This document shows positions 1 to 10,501 of a stretch of 64,000 nucleotides of DNA, piece by piece. Origin of the DNA: Byssothecium circinans (lineage: Eukaryota > Ascomycota > Dothideomycetes > Pleosporales > Massarinaceae); the NCBI GenBank assembly GCA_010015675.1, contig ML976993.1, positions 926,828 to 990,827 on the forward strand, read 5' to 3'. The translations under genes and the position numbers were made by a program. Under the pieces are notes generated by a model that worked only from the letters and a program-made list of their open reading frames with translations, was not told the DNA's origin and made no database searches. Position 1 is the stretch's first letter. Every line of letters begins with the position of its first letter.

Positions 1-3000
1 GGTGGGCATGAGGTCCCTGACCCAGCCCATGCGGCGGAGTGGGTCCTTCCAATACTGCTCGAGCAACCTCATCTTTTGGTTTCACCTCTTGTGCGGGGTT
101 CGGCAACGAAGGCCTGGCATCAATGCCACCCACTTTGCTGTGCAGAGTAGTCTGGGACTTGCCTTGTTGATCAATGTACACCTCGTGAATCTCGGGTTTA
201 AAGGTTTCGCCTCCCAATCGCTCGAGGTTTTGCTGTGCCTTCAAGGCCATGTCTCGATCATCACGGCGAATCTGCGCGTGAAAGTCACCCCAGCCTTTGG
301 CTAGGGGTGGAGCTATGGGCGCAGGTTTAGGTGCTGCGCTAGACTGCCCGGTGGCAGGGCCTGCTCTCGAGTACATGGCCTGCTGCGCAAAGGATTGAGT
401 AGGTGTAGCTTGTTGATGCGACGACGTAGGACGTAGTGCGGGCTTGGCTCCGATTGGTGCTTGAGCCGGCTGCGATGGCGCGCCCACTTGCTGGACAAAT
501 GTACCGTTTCCGAGGGCTCTATCCTTAGTTTGGGGCGGGCCCCACACGTTGGAAGCCCAGTTTCGCTGCTGCTGCTGCTGCTGTTGCGGGAGAGAATGGG
601 ACCAAGGGCCGGGTGCCTGGGCAGCCTGACTGGGTTTGGGGCCTTGTGGACCGGTGGGTATAGATGGGTGCGACTGCTCCGCTGGCAGCGTGTTGTCGCG
701 AGTGAGGTTGCTTGGCGCGGGACCCTGACTAAGTAAAGGCGCAGGCTTCGGCTCCACATTATTTACCTTTACCTGCGCAGGGCTCGTCGCCAGAGGCTTC
801 AATGGCATTGTCCCCGGAGCAGACGGCCGCTTGACAGGTTGGGCTTGATGGACCTTCATCATACCATACTGTGCAACTTCACCTTCTGCAGAGGGGACAG
901 GTGGCTTGGGTGGCGACTGCACCTGTACGGGTATCGCCTTCTCCTTCATTGGCGACTTCTGAGGCCGCGACGGTGATGCTTCCTTGGGCTTCTTTGACTC
1001 TTCACTGAGGCGAAGAGCTTCCATCTTTATGCGCAGGCGCTCTTTCCGCTCTTGCTCTTCCTTCTCTTCCTGTTCCTTCTCTCTCTGCTTTCTCTGCTTG
1101 ATCGTCTCAATGTTGTCGTGCATCACACGCTGCTGCACCTCGACTAGGTTCTGGATGGGCGGTACACCTGGTGTCGCAGGGTCCTGTGACGTTATTGAAC
1201 CAAAGGGTGAGGCGGGCTGCGCTTGCGACATGCTGGGAGAGGGCCTCGGTGCCTGAGCAGTCGGTTGCTGATCGTTCGTCAACGGCCGTGGAGGCAAACC
1301 ATGTCTCGGCATGCCAGCGGCTCCAGTATCTGCTCCGTTGATGGATTGGGATTCGCGTCGTGGCATGTTCATGGAAATGGGGCCAAGTTCCGGGCCTCGA
1401 GTGTCGTACAGCATGTGACGCCCACTATCCCCGCTAACGTTTGAAGAGTTCCTTCTCCTCCCCCAACTCGGGCCGTCCGCGCTCATTCGTGAAGTTTGAA
1501 AGGCCGCAGAGGGTTCAGCGGGTCCGTCATGTAAAGGTCGCTGTAGTACCGAGGGCTGTTGGCGAAAGTTGTTGTCCCGAACAGAGCCGCGACGCATCTC
1601 GCGGACTGGTTCATAGCGCCCGCTGTGTGAGTTGAACAATTCCCGATTGCCCCGCTCATCGCGCCACGGGCGATTGAAATCATCGGGAGCAATCTCTTTG
1701 GCAGGGGGCGGTGGCATAGCATCATATCCTTGCGAATCTCGACGATATCGGGATGGTGGCTGGACCGGCGGATTAATATGGACAGGTGAAGCTTTCTCGA
1801 CTGGTGGTAGTGGAGCCCATGGCGACTTGACTGGAGTGGGTGCCGACGGTTTTGCGACCAAGGTGGCCTTGTCTGTCTGTCCTTTTTGCTTTGAAAGGCT
1901 TGTCATGGTATGTGCTCCAGGTTTGAGAATCGTCTTGGTGGTACTGGATGCCAGAGTCGTCTTTTGGGGAGCTGCAGGGGGAGGTGGTGTAGATTTCGCA
2001 ACGATCGTGGGCTGCAATATCGTCTTTGGCTCCTCCGGCGGGGGCGGTGGGGGCGGCTCATTCTCTACAGCTGCAACGGTAGACTTTGTTCCATCCATCC
2101 ATTGTACCGTGTCTGGTGTCCAATCATCCTCGTCATCGTCAATGTCGGCCCATTTTGCTTCTTTCCCACCCTCGTCTGCTTGCAGGCGGGTTGCGAGATG
2201 GATCCCGTATTGCTGTTTGAGCTCTTCGTCGGTAAACTGCTTCGGCGGTGGCGGGGGGATGGGTTGGTTCTTATTCCAAACTTTGCTCGCGTCCGGACCT
2301 GTGGCGGCCCCGTTGACTTTGCCAAAAGCGCGAGGAACATTTCCGCTGCCAGATTTTGCAACAAGGCGCGGCCTCGCGGTTGGTAATGCAGACGGAGTTG
2401 CCTGTCCTGAAGCAGGAGCCTTTTCTCCGGGGCGCGTGGATGGGGCAGATACGGCCGACTTTGCTAAAAAGTTCTTGGTCACCGAGACAGATTTGAAGGA
2501 CGCGGGCTTCTTGATCGAATTCGTGCGCACATGGCCGCCGGGGCGCTGGGCTTGGTCTACGCTGCCGGGGCGGCTGATGTCTGTATCCGATCCACCGCTG
2601 GCTTCGCCCATGGCCGGATGCGATTCAACCGCAGAATTCTCGCTGACATCTCCATTCGTCAACTGCTCCTTAGTCTCTGCGGGACTGGTGTTGGACCGAG
2701 TTTGAGCATCCGTATTCGCTGCCAATGTCTGTGGCTGTTAGCTCCATGTTGTGCCCTGTTTTCGCCCACGACTTACACTTGCATCCCCTCCCGCCTTGTC
2801 CGGTGATTGTGATGTCGTAGCGGCAGGCGCATCACTAGAGGTTGAGCTCGTCGAAATAGGGGCGTCGAAAGGTTTGGAGTCGAGAGTAGCTTTGGCCGAG
2901 GGCGCCGTGCCGTTGCCGGCGGTGGTGCTGGTAGACGTCGCATTAACGTCGACGGGCAAGACATGACCCGCCGACTGTGCTTCCTTTACCACATCTTGGG

Positions 3001-3016
3001 TATTCTGCTCTGCCAT
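1..3016 (-). CDS. Large disordered Pro/Ser-rich protein, 3' end beyond window
   Basis: The reading frame starts at ATG 3016 (MAEQNTQDVV), is split by a 48-nt intron (2729-2776, GTAAGT..CACAG) and stays open to base 1, so about 989 residues are visible and the C-terminus lies outside. The protein is mostly low complexity (Pro, Ser, Ala, Lys, Gln runs). Three parts look conserved: a block near residues 180-260 with IPPPPPKQFTDEEL and an acidic WADIDDDEDDW motif, a charged coiled-coil segment (KQREKEQEEKEEQERKERLR), and a WGDFHAQIRRDD stretch near the visible end. I recognise this style of conserved ascomycete protein but cannot name a function; a scaffold or RNA-associated role would be a guess. 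Upstream, a further open frame up to 3524 can be joined in phase through a weak 43-nt intron (GTGAAT..GCGCAG, about 3127-3169), so the N-terminus may be longer. Confidence 0.75.
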
Positions 3017-3949
3017 AACAATTCTGGGATCTGGAGTCGGCGCGCATGGCTCCACGTCAGAAGGCTGTGCTTGATTGGGAGGGCTGCACATTGGCAGGAC
3101 GAAGGCGGCCACGTGCTGCCGGTCGTCTGCGCAATGCGCGGGAGAGGGAAAAAGCCGAAATGTATTCACCTAACGTCAGAGCTTGGGCGTCGCCACGGGG
3201 AGGAATAGACGCTTCTGTGGAAACGTCGACTTCGAGCTCCGGGTGCTTGCGCGGCGAGGCGGAGGTTCGGCTTGAAGGGGTGGAAGCGCGAGCGGTCGCT
3301 GCAAAGGGCTCACGAGTTGAGCGCTCGTAGGAGGCGGTAGAGGCTTCTCGTCGGGGAGGTCGAGTTGAAGGGGGCCGTGTGTCTGGGGCCGACGGGTGTG
3401 GGAGATGGGTTGTGAGGGGAGGTGTTGACAGCGCAGGTGTTGTGATGCGGTTGGTCAGAGGTTCGGCTTGGCAGTGAGGCATACAGCATATCAAAGAAGC
3501 TGAGTCGGTAACGACCCACCACACAAAAGATCGGTCTGCCAGTCCGACTTTAAGAGTCCAAGGCGATGAGGGCGCGATTAAATTCGTGCATTATTATAAA
3601 AGGTTTGGACTTTGCCGACCTTTCAACACGGACACCATTTCACTTCCGCTCCCGAAAGATCGGAAGGGGGATTCAATCACGACATGCACCATTGCTTTTT
3701 CCTTCCAACATTCTTTGATGGCACCTGTCTCGCGTACGCTAGGTACAAGCTAGGCCATGTTAACCTTCTTCCATCATCGAATGTTCCTATAAGGCTATAA
3801 GGATACCAGCAGGCGGTTTAAAACATCAAGACAAAATACAAGAGCCGAGAGGTTTCGTGTCGAAACTGTAGATTGGAATCTGCTACACTCTATATTTACA
3901 CACGCTGCTGTCCCGCTCGAACATCATTCTCCAGGCGCCAGCGGTCCGC
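3017..3949. other. Intergenic, no gene seen
   Basis: This holds the 5' leader of the disordered-protein gene on the left and the 3' UTR of the ATP synthase gene on the right. The only coding signal is a possible upstream exon (3170-3524, minus) that could extend the disordered protein. Nothing else stands out. Confidence 0.5.
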
Positions 3950-4563
3950 TTAGTGGTGCACATTGTTCTTGTGGTGGCCTAGCACATGTGAGTCATGGTA
4001 AAAGGAAGCAGAACTCAGATGACCTACGCAAGTGGAAGTAGTAGTTTTGTGCGTAGCCAAAGGCAATCAGGGCGCCAATGACGTGGACCAGCGCTACAAT
4101 CATTCATCAGTATCCGCCTCATACCAAGTATCCGCCTAGAAACGTACGCATGGCAGAGGCATTCTTGCCAAAGTACCGCTTCTGATAACGGCCCAAAAGA
4201 CCCTTGGCCTGAGGCTCGGGGGCGGGGCCTCGGGGAAGCTTCTCGTAAAAGTTCACCACCTTATGCATGCGGACAGCATTTGGTGACGCTCCAATGGCCT
4301 TGTTCCTATCAGCAAACATCTTCCAGATAGTCATGTTCGTAAACGAAGCTCCAGCTCGGGCGATCGCGTTGCCGAAATATTTTGCGGTCGCACGGGCAGG
4401 ACAACCGGGGTCGTCGGCTCATCGGAGAGGTTCAAAGGGGCCTTACATTGGGAGAAGCAACCTAGAAGAAGTAATTAATACGGTTGATAGCGTCGCGCAG
4501 CGCCCGGAGACGTACCTTGGGAGGGATGAGGGTGGAGAGGGCGCGCTTGGTGACGAAGCTCAT
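3950..4563 (-). CDS. ATP17: Mitochondrial F1Fo-ATP synthase subunit f
   Basis: Subunit f is a small single-pass Fo protein of the inner mitochondrial membrane, part of the peripheral stalk and dimer interface region. Five exons (4516-4563, 4447-4461, 4148-4298, 4028-4093, 3950-3978) give 102 residues, the normal family length. The N-terminus MSFVTKRALSTLIPPK, the block VVNFYEKLPRGPAPE, LLGRYQKRYFGKNAS and the membrane segment VHVIGALIAFGYAQNYYFHL with a basic/His tail are typical of fungal Atp17. Exon 2 is only 15 nt, and the acceptor that keeps frame before exon 3 is a non-preferred AAG (AACAAG|GCC); the nearby TAG would break the frame. Transcription diverges from the NDUFS4 gene, so two OXPHOS genes share an upstream region of about 240 bp. 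Confidence 0.9.
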
Positions 4564-4577
4564 CTTGACGGCTGTCG

Positions 4578-4633
4578 CTGAATTAGCATCAATTGGCTTC
4601 TTTCGGCGTCATAGGTGCAGTCGGGCGGCGTAC
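4578..4633 (-). other. 5' UTR intron of ATP17
   Basis: A 56-nt intron-like segment lies just upstream of the ATP17 start: donor GTACGC, branch-like GCTAATTCAG and acceptor CAG, ending 14 nt before the ATG. It places part of the shared ATP17/NDUFS4 upstream region inside the ATP17 transcript. Confidence 0.55.
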
Positions 4634-4804
4634 CTGGGCTGGCAAGATGGGAGCGGAGATGGACTTGGGTCGGGAGTGTAGGGTGGTAGTGAAGTTGTTG
4701 GAGAAAGCTGCAACCAAGCCTGGCGCCTTGGCATCCCGGACGTCCATCTCGACATCACATTGAATCACGCCTCACACCCCTCATATACGTCCACCCCGCC
4801 CAAC

Positions 4805-5562
4805 ATGTCGCTGCTCCCTAGGTCAATCGGCTCGCGACTCCTCGCGGCTTCTACCCGCCCTTGTGCTGCCAGGACCATTGGCCCCCGATACCGCACATAT
4901 TCCTCCGAACCCAAGACGAGCCCCAGCGATGCGCCGGCCGTGAACCTCACCGAGTCGACCCAGATCCGCCAAGAGGGAGCATCCGAGGGGAATGTGCGGC
5001 ACCAGCCCGACTACAATGTTGCCGTCGACTATCGGACTTCGTACGTTGGCTAGAGAACATGTTGGAAGCAATTGCCTGACTTGCCGCAGCAACTTCTCTC
5101 CGGTCCCGAAACGCGTCATGGATGGGAGCGAGCCCGGCGAGAGCGTAGCTGCAGCAGTGCTGTCTGGCGCTCCCGTCGACCTCCAGGCCAGGACTGTGCG
5201 GTATGCATTCTTCTACGGGTATTTCCACAGTGCAGCGACTAATGCACCACAGCATCTACCGCCCCACCAAGGCGGCCACCCAATCCGGCGACTGGCACTC
5301 ACACCACTGGCTAATGGACTGGGACGTATTGCCCAAGGGACACCGATGGGAGAACCCGCTCATGGGCTGGCAATCCTCGGCCGACTTTATGAACGGTGTC
5401 CGGATAGAATTCAAGTCCAAGGAGGATGCCATTGCTTTTGCAAACAAGCAGGGATACGAGTACTTTGTGCAGGAACCCAACGAGCGCAAGTTTGTCCCCA
5501 AGGCGTATGCGAACAACTTCACCCACAGCCCCGGAAAGTTGAAGATTATCAGGTCAAAGTAA
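4805..5562 (+). CDS. NADH:ubiquinone oxidoreductase 18/21-kDa subunit (NDUFS4)
   Basis: Accessory subunit of respiratory complex I, on the matrix arm. Three exons (4805-5040, 5090-5200, 5253-5562; introns of 49 and 52 nt) give 218 residues. An N-terminal presequence rich in Arg/Ser (MSLLPRSIGSRLLAASTRP) fits mitochondrial import. The C-terminal half carries the ETC_C1_NDUFS4 signature: IYRPTKAATQSG, HWLMDWD, ENPLMGWQSSAD, and the FKSKEDAIAFANKQGYEY region before a basic tail with HSPGKLK. The ATG at 4805 is preferred over the in-frame ATG at 4760, because it starts the presequence and has a good context. It is the orthologue of N. crassa nuo-21 by family resemblance. Confidence 0.92.
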
Positions 5563-6719
5563 AGGTTGGGTGTGAAATGGCTAGCCAGACGCGCCAGTGT
5601 ACATACAGGTCAATGGTTTCTTTTCGCTCCTTGCATATTCTCAATTTCTTCCTCTTCTTTGGTTTGGGATGGTCCAGCTGTCTCCATGTTGCTGTTACTG
5701 GTGACCCCAAATGTGCATGTGAAGTCCGCACGAGCTCATTCCCTATTATTCGCCAGATGCCACTGACGGGATGATTCCCTTCAGCACGGTAGTCTATGAA
5801 CACCCACTCTATACGCTCTGAATATGTTTTCAAGGTTGTATTGAGATCTTGTATACTCGTCGCTCTTGTCCCTTTCAATCCAGCTCCAGCGTGGCATCCA
5901 CTCCCAATTGCTGATCTAGTGAACAGACCCTTCTACATGTTTTCAATCGTTGTACAGACCCATCACGACTCGAAGCTCTCATGCAGCAATTTTGGAATAA
6001 GCACATATTTTGGCCTTTGTCTGATACGGCACCAGTTGCCCCAGACGAGCTTTCAGGAAAGATACGAACAGGTCCGACGAGCTGTTTCAACGGCGACAGT
6101 CTCATTCCCGCAAAAAGAGTTATTTGTCCCGATATCAAAGCACGTCGGACGACAGTTGTCTGCTCTCTTCTCTACCCCATTCGTTACTACGACCGAGCTG
6201 TGAAGCTCATCACGATGTCCATCTCTTCTTCCATCAAGTCTGCTGCAATGGCAATAGCGCTGCAAAATTTTCGGCTGCAGTACCGGTGTGATGGGCTGGA
6301 GCGGGTTGGCTGGTGGTCCGCCTGCGAGAAGGCGCTCTTTCCCTCGAACGCGACCACAGCAACGGGCGCTGGGACCCTCGCAGCAACTACTCACCGCGCA
6401 CAAATCTCTGCAAGGTCCAATTTTGCAATTCTTTATACCTTTTCTATCCTCATCGCCTAAACCTCTCATCATCCTCAACGCGCATCCGCCATTCTCCACA
6501 GGCACGAACGAGTGCTCAGTCTCCTTCACGAGAAGATATCGGTATCGCTACCTTCGCACAGCAGCTCTACGTCTCCTCCGCCTCCTCTTCTATACCAGCG
6601 CCAGCGCCACAACCCGCCTCGCCACATCGTAGCACCTTCCGGTCTGCATTTCAACTTCTGCCATCTGCCCACCCGTCGTGGCAGCAGCTATTCGCCATCG
6701 CCGCAATTGCTCCTTCATA
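5563..6719. other. Intergenic region and leader of the small orphan gene
   Basis: No convincing gene. From about 6460 to 6719 the plus strand is strongly pyrimidine-rich, as expected of a fungal promoter/5' leader for the gene at 6720. Short open frames on both strands lack codon coherence. Confidence 0.5.
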
Positions 6720-7126
6720 ATGGGCCGTGGCGGGTATGACATATCCACCGATCGCTTGGGAGTAGTCCTCGGCCACGGACAGGACACGGAGAGTGTCAAG
6801 GTGACGACTCCACTTTACAAGCTATTCTGACAGACACATCTAACATCCCACCTAGATTGAGGAAGTTAAGAAGATGATGTGGGAGAGTATCGCGACTTCG
6901 CGTCGCAATAAGAAACGCCTCTCCGAAGTAAGTCCCAATCTCTTAGACTATGTGAGATGCGCAGCTAATACATGATTATCAGGAGCAGAAGAACTTTGAA
7001 AGCAAGTTCGGTAAAGTGCTGATTATGGAGCCACAGGCTGAGAACACTGAAGGTGAGTACACTCTCCATTCGGGCTTCCCGCCGGATCCGCCTGCTGAGC
7101 TCACCAATTGCAAAGACCAAGAGTAG
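6720..7126 (+). CDS. Small orphan protein, paralogue A (77 aa)
   Basis: Four exons (6720-6800, 6856-6927, 6983-7052, 7116-7126), all with GT-AG introns, give 77 residues: MGRGGYDISTDRLGVV..., then MMWESIATSRRNKK, then EQKNFESKFGKV, ending NTEDQE. The protein is hydrophilic, with no signal peptide or membrane segment. I do not recognise a family, but it is clearly paralogous to the minus-strand gene at 13754-14169. Both begin MGRxxYDxSTD, exon 1 encodes exactly 27 residues and exon 2 exactly 24 in both, the first two introns are phase 0 in both, and MMWxSI and FxxKFG motifs recur at matching places. That shared architecture makes the small multi-exon model credible. The last exon is only 11 nt and is the least certain part. 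Confidence 0.72.
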
Positions 7127-7653
7127 CTCATCTGGCTTGTTCGGATCCGAAATGTAATGCAACGAACGTTGCAAAGCAGCACCGAGGGGTGGAAGAAAGA
7201 GGACTGAAAGGCATTGTTGTGCGTGGCTGGGGTATGTATCCAATTCCAACAATCATCCACCTTTGACTTACAAGTCGCAGCATTTCCGAAGCCTCCTTCC
7301 GATGGCACATGCAAAGGGCAGATAAGGAGAGACAGAGAAGGGTACAGCACTTGGTGTATCAAGACAAAGTCTCGGGCCACAGAGACCCCGTTCAGATCCG
7401 TTCCCGGCTTCAAGACGACGCGGTTCATGAAGTGCATTATCATCTTACCAAGTCCAAGAATGTAACACAATTGTATCATCACTCGATCTACCATAGAGAA
7501 AAGTAATGCTGTGCAATAGGAGTATGCTGGACGATACCTTTTAACAAGGAATTAGATGCTGTATTTACCCTCGACCTCTTCTACACAGGACTTCCCAGAC
7601 ATATTCCCCAGCATTTTATTACCACGAGCGAACATCATCGTCTGACCATCAGC
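7127..7653. other. Convergent 3' intergenic region
   Basis: Lies between the 3' ends of the small orphan gene (plus) and the SGNH esterase gene (minus). It presumably holds both 3' UTRs. No coding signal was found. Confidence 0.5.
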
Positions 7654-8468
7654 TCAAGCAACCGCCTCAATCTGCGCCTTCACCACGGGATAAAAATGCT
7701 CCGCCATAAATACATTCCCCGCTTCATTAGGATGTTCCCCCTCCGTTGTCATCGTCGAATAATTAAAGCCAGTGTTGTTATCCACCAGCGCCAACCCTTT
7801 CTCACTAACCCAGGTCTTCAACGCCGTGTTCAACGTCGTGATCCCATCACTCACATCCTGTCCAAAAAGCTTCGGATCAATCGGGATCAGCGTACTAACA
7901 ATGACCTTCATATTCGGATTACTCGCTCTCATCTCAGCGAGCATAGTATCGTAGGCTTTAATAGTAGTCTCCGCGGGGATACGGTTTACAGCGTCGTTAG
8001 TTCCGAGGTGGATAAAGATGATATCAACAGGCGCTGCGGCAGCGAGCCAGCGTGTGAGATTCCGGCCAGCAGCATATTGCGTAGCGAGGGCACCAGAATG
8101 CCCCTCGTGGTTCTTGTCAAACTCGACGGCGGCGCCGTTGAGCGTGCAGGACGAGGGTCCGGAGCCGGAGCCGACGAAGTCGATGTTGGTTTTGCCGGCG
8201 GCTTGGAGCTTTTGCCACAGATAGGCGCGCCAACATGTCTGTGGTGCGGTTAGTCAGTGTTAGGGTTTTGGAGAGAAAGAGGTAGAGGTGGTGGGGGTGG
8301 TGATCGACTTACGATTTCAACGATACTGGCTCCCAATGGCATGATTCTAATCGTCCTTGCTGCCCCGCCTTGTCGAGATACGATAGGCTTCTTCGATTCA
8401 TACTGTTGTGGTATCGCGGCCGTGAGGCCGAGGAGCGCAAGGCTACTCGCGAGAAGAGAGAACCTCAT
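7654..8468 (-). CDS. Secreted SGNH/GDSL hydrolase, CE3-like esterase
   Basis: Two exons (8313-8468 and 7654-8238; intron GTAAGT..CACAG, phase 0) give 246 residues. The first ~19 residues (MRFSLLASSLALLGLTAAI) are a signal peptide, so the product is secreted; there is no carbohydrate-binding module. SGNH blocks are visible in order: block I RIMPLGASIVE (nucleophile Ser about residue 48), WRAYLWQKLQ followed by DFVGS, HSG, then LGTNDAV (block III Asn), and EGEHPNEAG near the C-terminus (catalytic His). This order and the TNIDFVGS spacing fit carbohydrate esterase family 3 (acetylxylan-esterase-like). Two departures from the usual consensus: GDS reads GAS, and the Asp three residues before the catalytic His is Glu. 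Activity on plant polysaccharide is an inference. Confidence 0.85.
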
Positions 8469-10501
8469 AATGGCCGACAACAATATCCAAAATAACCCAA
8501 AACACTGAATCGCGTTTCTAGACAAAATCTCCAAGGCCCTAAAACTATTCCCAATCCCAGGTTCATTCAATACCTGAGGTTTCTATCTCTTTTGCACAGA
8601 TCCAAGCTAGTCCCTCAAGGTAACTCGAACCCAAGTGCAGCCGCGCTCTTTTATACCCCCTTCACTAACACACCCTACTCAAAATTATCCTAGAAGATAC
8701 CTCCTCCGCGCCGGAGCAACGTACAGAACGGGAAAGTCAGTGGGTGTTCTTCTCGGAACGAGAGGCGGGTGACCACCTAGCTCACTTTGAGGTTAAAAAA
8801 GATAGAAAGCTCCGAACAAGGTCTAAGAAGCGGAGCATGAACACCCTAGTGTGGACTATTTAAACCCCTTCCGTACATAAAGTAAGGTCCGACGGCGGGA
8901 TGGATGGTGTGCTGTGCTTACTTCCTAGGGCCATGCGGGCTGCTGTTGCTGGCTGCATGTCTTGCAGATCGGTAAGCCCGGTTCTGTGTGAAATAGGAAA
9001 TACTGCGTGCCCATGAGCCGTTGATGCAGACATGAGAAAGCAGGTTTTTGACAGAGAGTTGGCGTTCGTTGCTATATTTAACGAACGTGATTGTGCGCAA
9101 CTTAAAAACATATTGCCGTACATAGATATGATAGTAGCGGGTGGAGCGGGTGGAGCTCGGGAGTGCGAGACTCGGATGGTTCTCATTGCTCAAGTGGAGT
9201 GGTTCCTCGGGTAAGCGACAGGGAGTCACTTCGTGCGGGGGAATCCGGGGATAAATTTGTCTGCCGGGAATCTGGAAAATGTATTATAATATGATTATTG
9301 TCGCCATACATAGTACCATGCAATATTGACTGATGAAGAGTCGATGCGGGTACCAGCGCGGAAAGGAAGGTGGTTTGGGAAGCAAAAGGGCTGCTGATCT
9401 GGTCTCTGCTTTCACAATATGCGGGATGATAAAATCCCCCATGCATACCTAGCCGGCCCTCCTCGCTGCGGAGAAGGAAGCTAAAAGATGCATACGACCT
9501 CGTGCACACCATGCAGCGCATTCGCGCTTCCAGACCTGAGACCGATCCTCAGCTTCTCTCTTGAACTCATCCCGAGAGTCAAGACAACACCAACACCACA
9601 AGTTTTCCTGCGCAGACTGATCTACACACATGGCCTTCGGGATCATCAAGCACCGTATTCGTATTCGTAACCCCTCTATGCATGTCGGCCTTTAACCAAG
9701 CAAGCTACGCCTCGCACTGCGCTCTCGCCCTTTTCCTACCACTAACAACATCTTCGCAACCGCAATTGAAGATTCCCTCAGGCGTGAAAAAGAAGGAAAC
9801 GAGACGAACTTGTGTGGGTGGCCTGTAAGGTGTAGGTGGCCTGCGAGATGAGGCTGGTGGTTAAATCAAGCTCAACGCCGAAGCCGATCATGTTCTGCAG
9901 CTTGTGCAACTACACGAACCTTGTTATTTTAAACCGCACCAGGGATGACGTAGATTTCTGATTCAAAGACCAATCATGGTCTCGGAAATGGAGCGTGTTT
10001 CGAGTATTCTTGAGTGAGCGGTGGAGTTAGTGGTGCGAATGTTTCAATGGGGATCCTTGACCTTGATGCTGGTTCGAATCGGCTGTAGGCGAGTGGATGA
10101 GAGCCGAAAGAGTTGAAAAGAGTGGGAAATAATGAGGACCATGAAGGGCTGCGGGCTGTATCTCCGGAAGTGACGTTCAGTTTGGTGTGCAGCGCCTCCA
10201 ACACGTTTATATAGATTGCTACCACTAAAGCAGGCTGGCTCACAAGGCCATCGGAATCGCCGTCGAAAACTGCAGACCGGCGAATCCAGTAGCCAGCATA
10301 GCATTTGGAACATGGCCTAGTCGCTCCAGTTTTCGCGCACAAGTCCAATCGGAGGGGTGAGCCGGTGTGAGACTGTTCGTTACACAGTCGAGACTCTTAG
10401 CGACCGAAGCATCATCGTCTGGCTAGGTCCTTAAGGTGAAAAGTCGGAAGTCCATCGATTACTCAGTTTCCCATTGTCTCCTTCCCTGCAGCGAGGGTTT
10501 T
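8469..10501. other. Intergenic, no gene supported
   Basis: Apart from the esterase promoter next to 8468, I see no gene. The longest frames (for example 9974-10348 minus) have random-looking composition and no partner exons. Confidence 0.45.
8648..8655 (-). promoter_or_regulatory. TATA-box-like element upstream of esterase gene
   Basis: TATAAAAG on the minus strand, 180 nt upstream of the esterase ATG. Sequence and distance are plausible for a core promoter with a ~150-nt leader. Confidence 0.4.

Noticed and set aside
1632..2705. 357-codon plus-strand frame
   Set aside because: Antisense to the real disordered-protein frame; its Gly/Ser/Val runs are the complement of Pro/Ala-rich codons.
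9974..10348. 124-codon minus-strand frame with four cysteines
   Set aside because: No signal peptide, no recognisable motif, overlapping alternative frames of equal quality.
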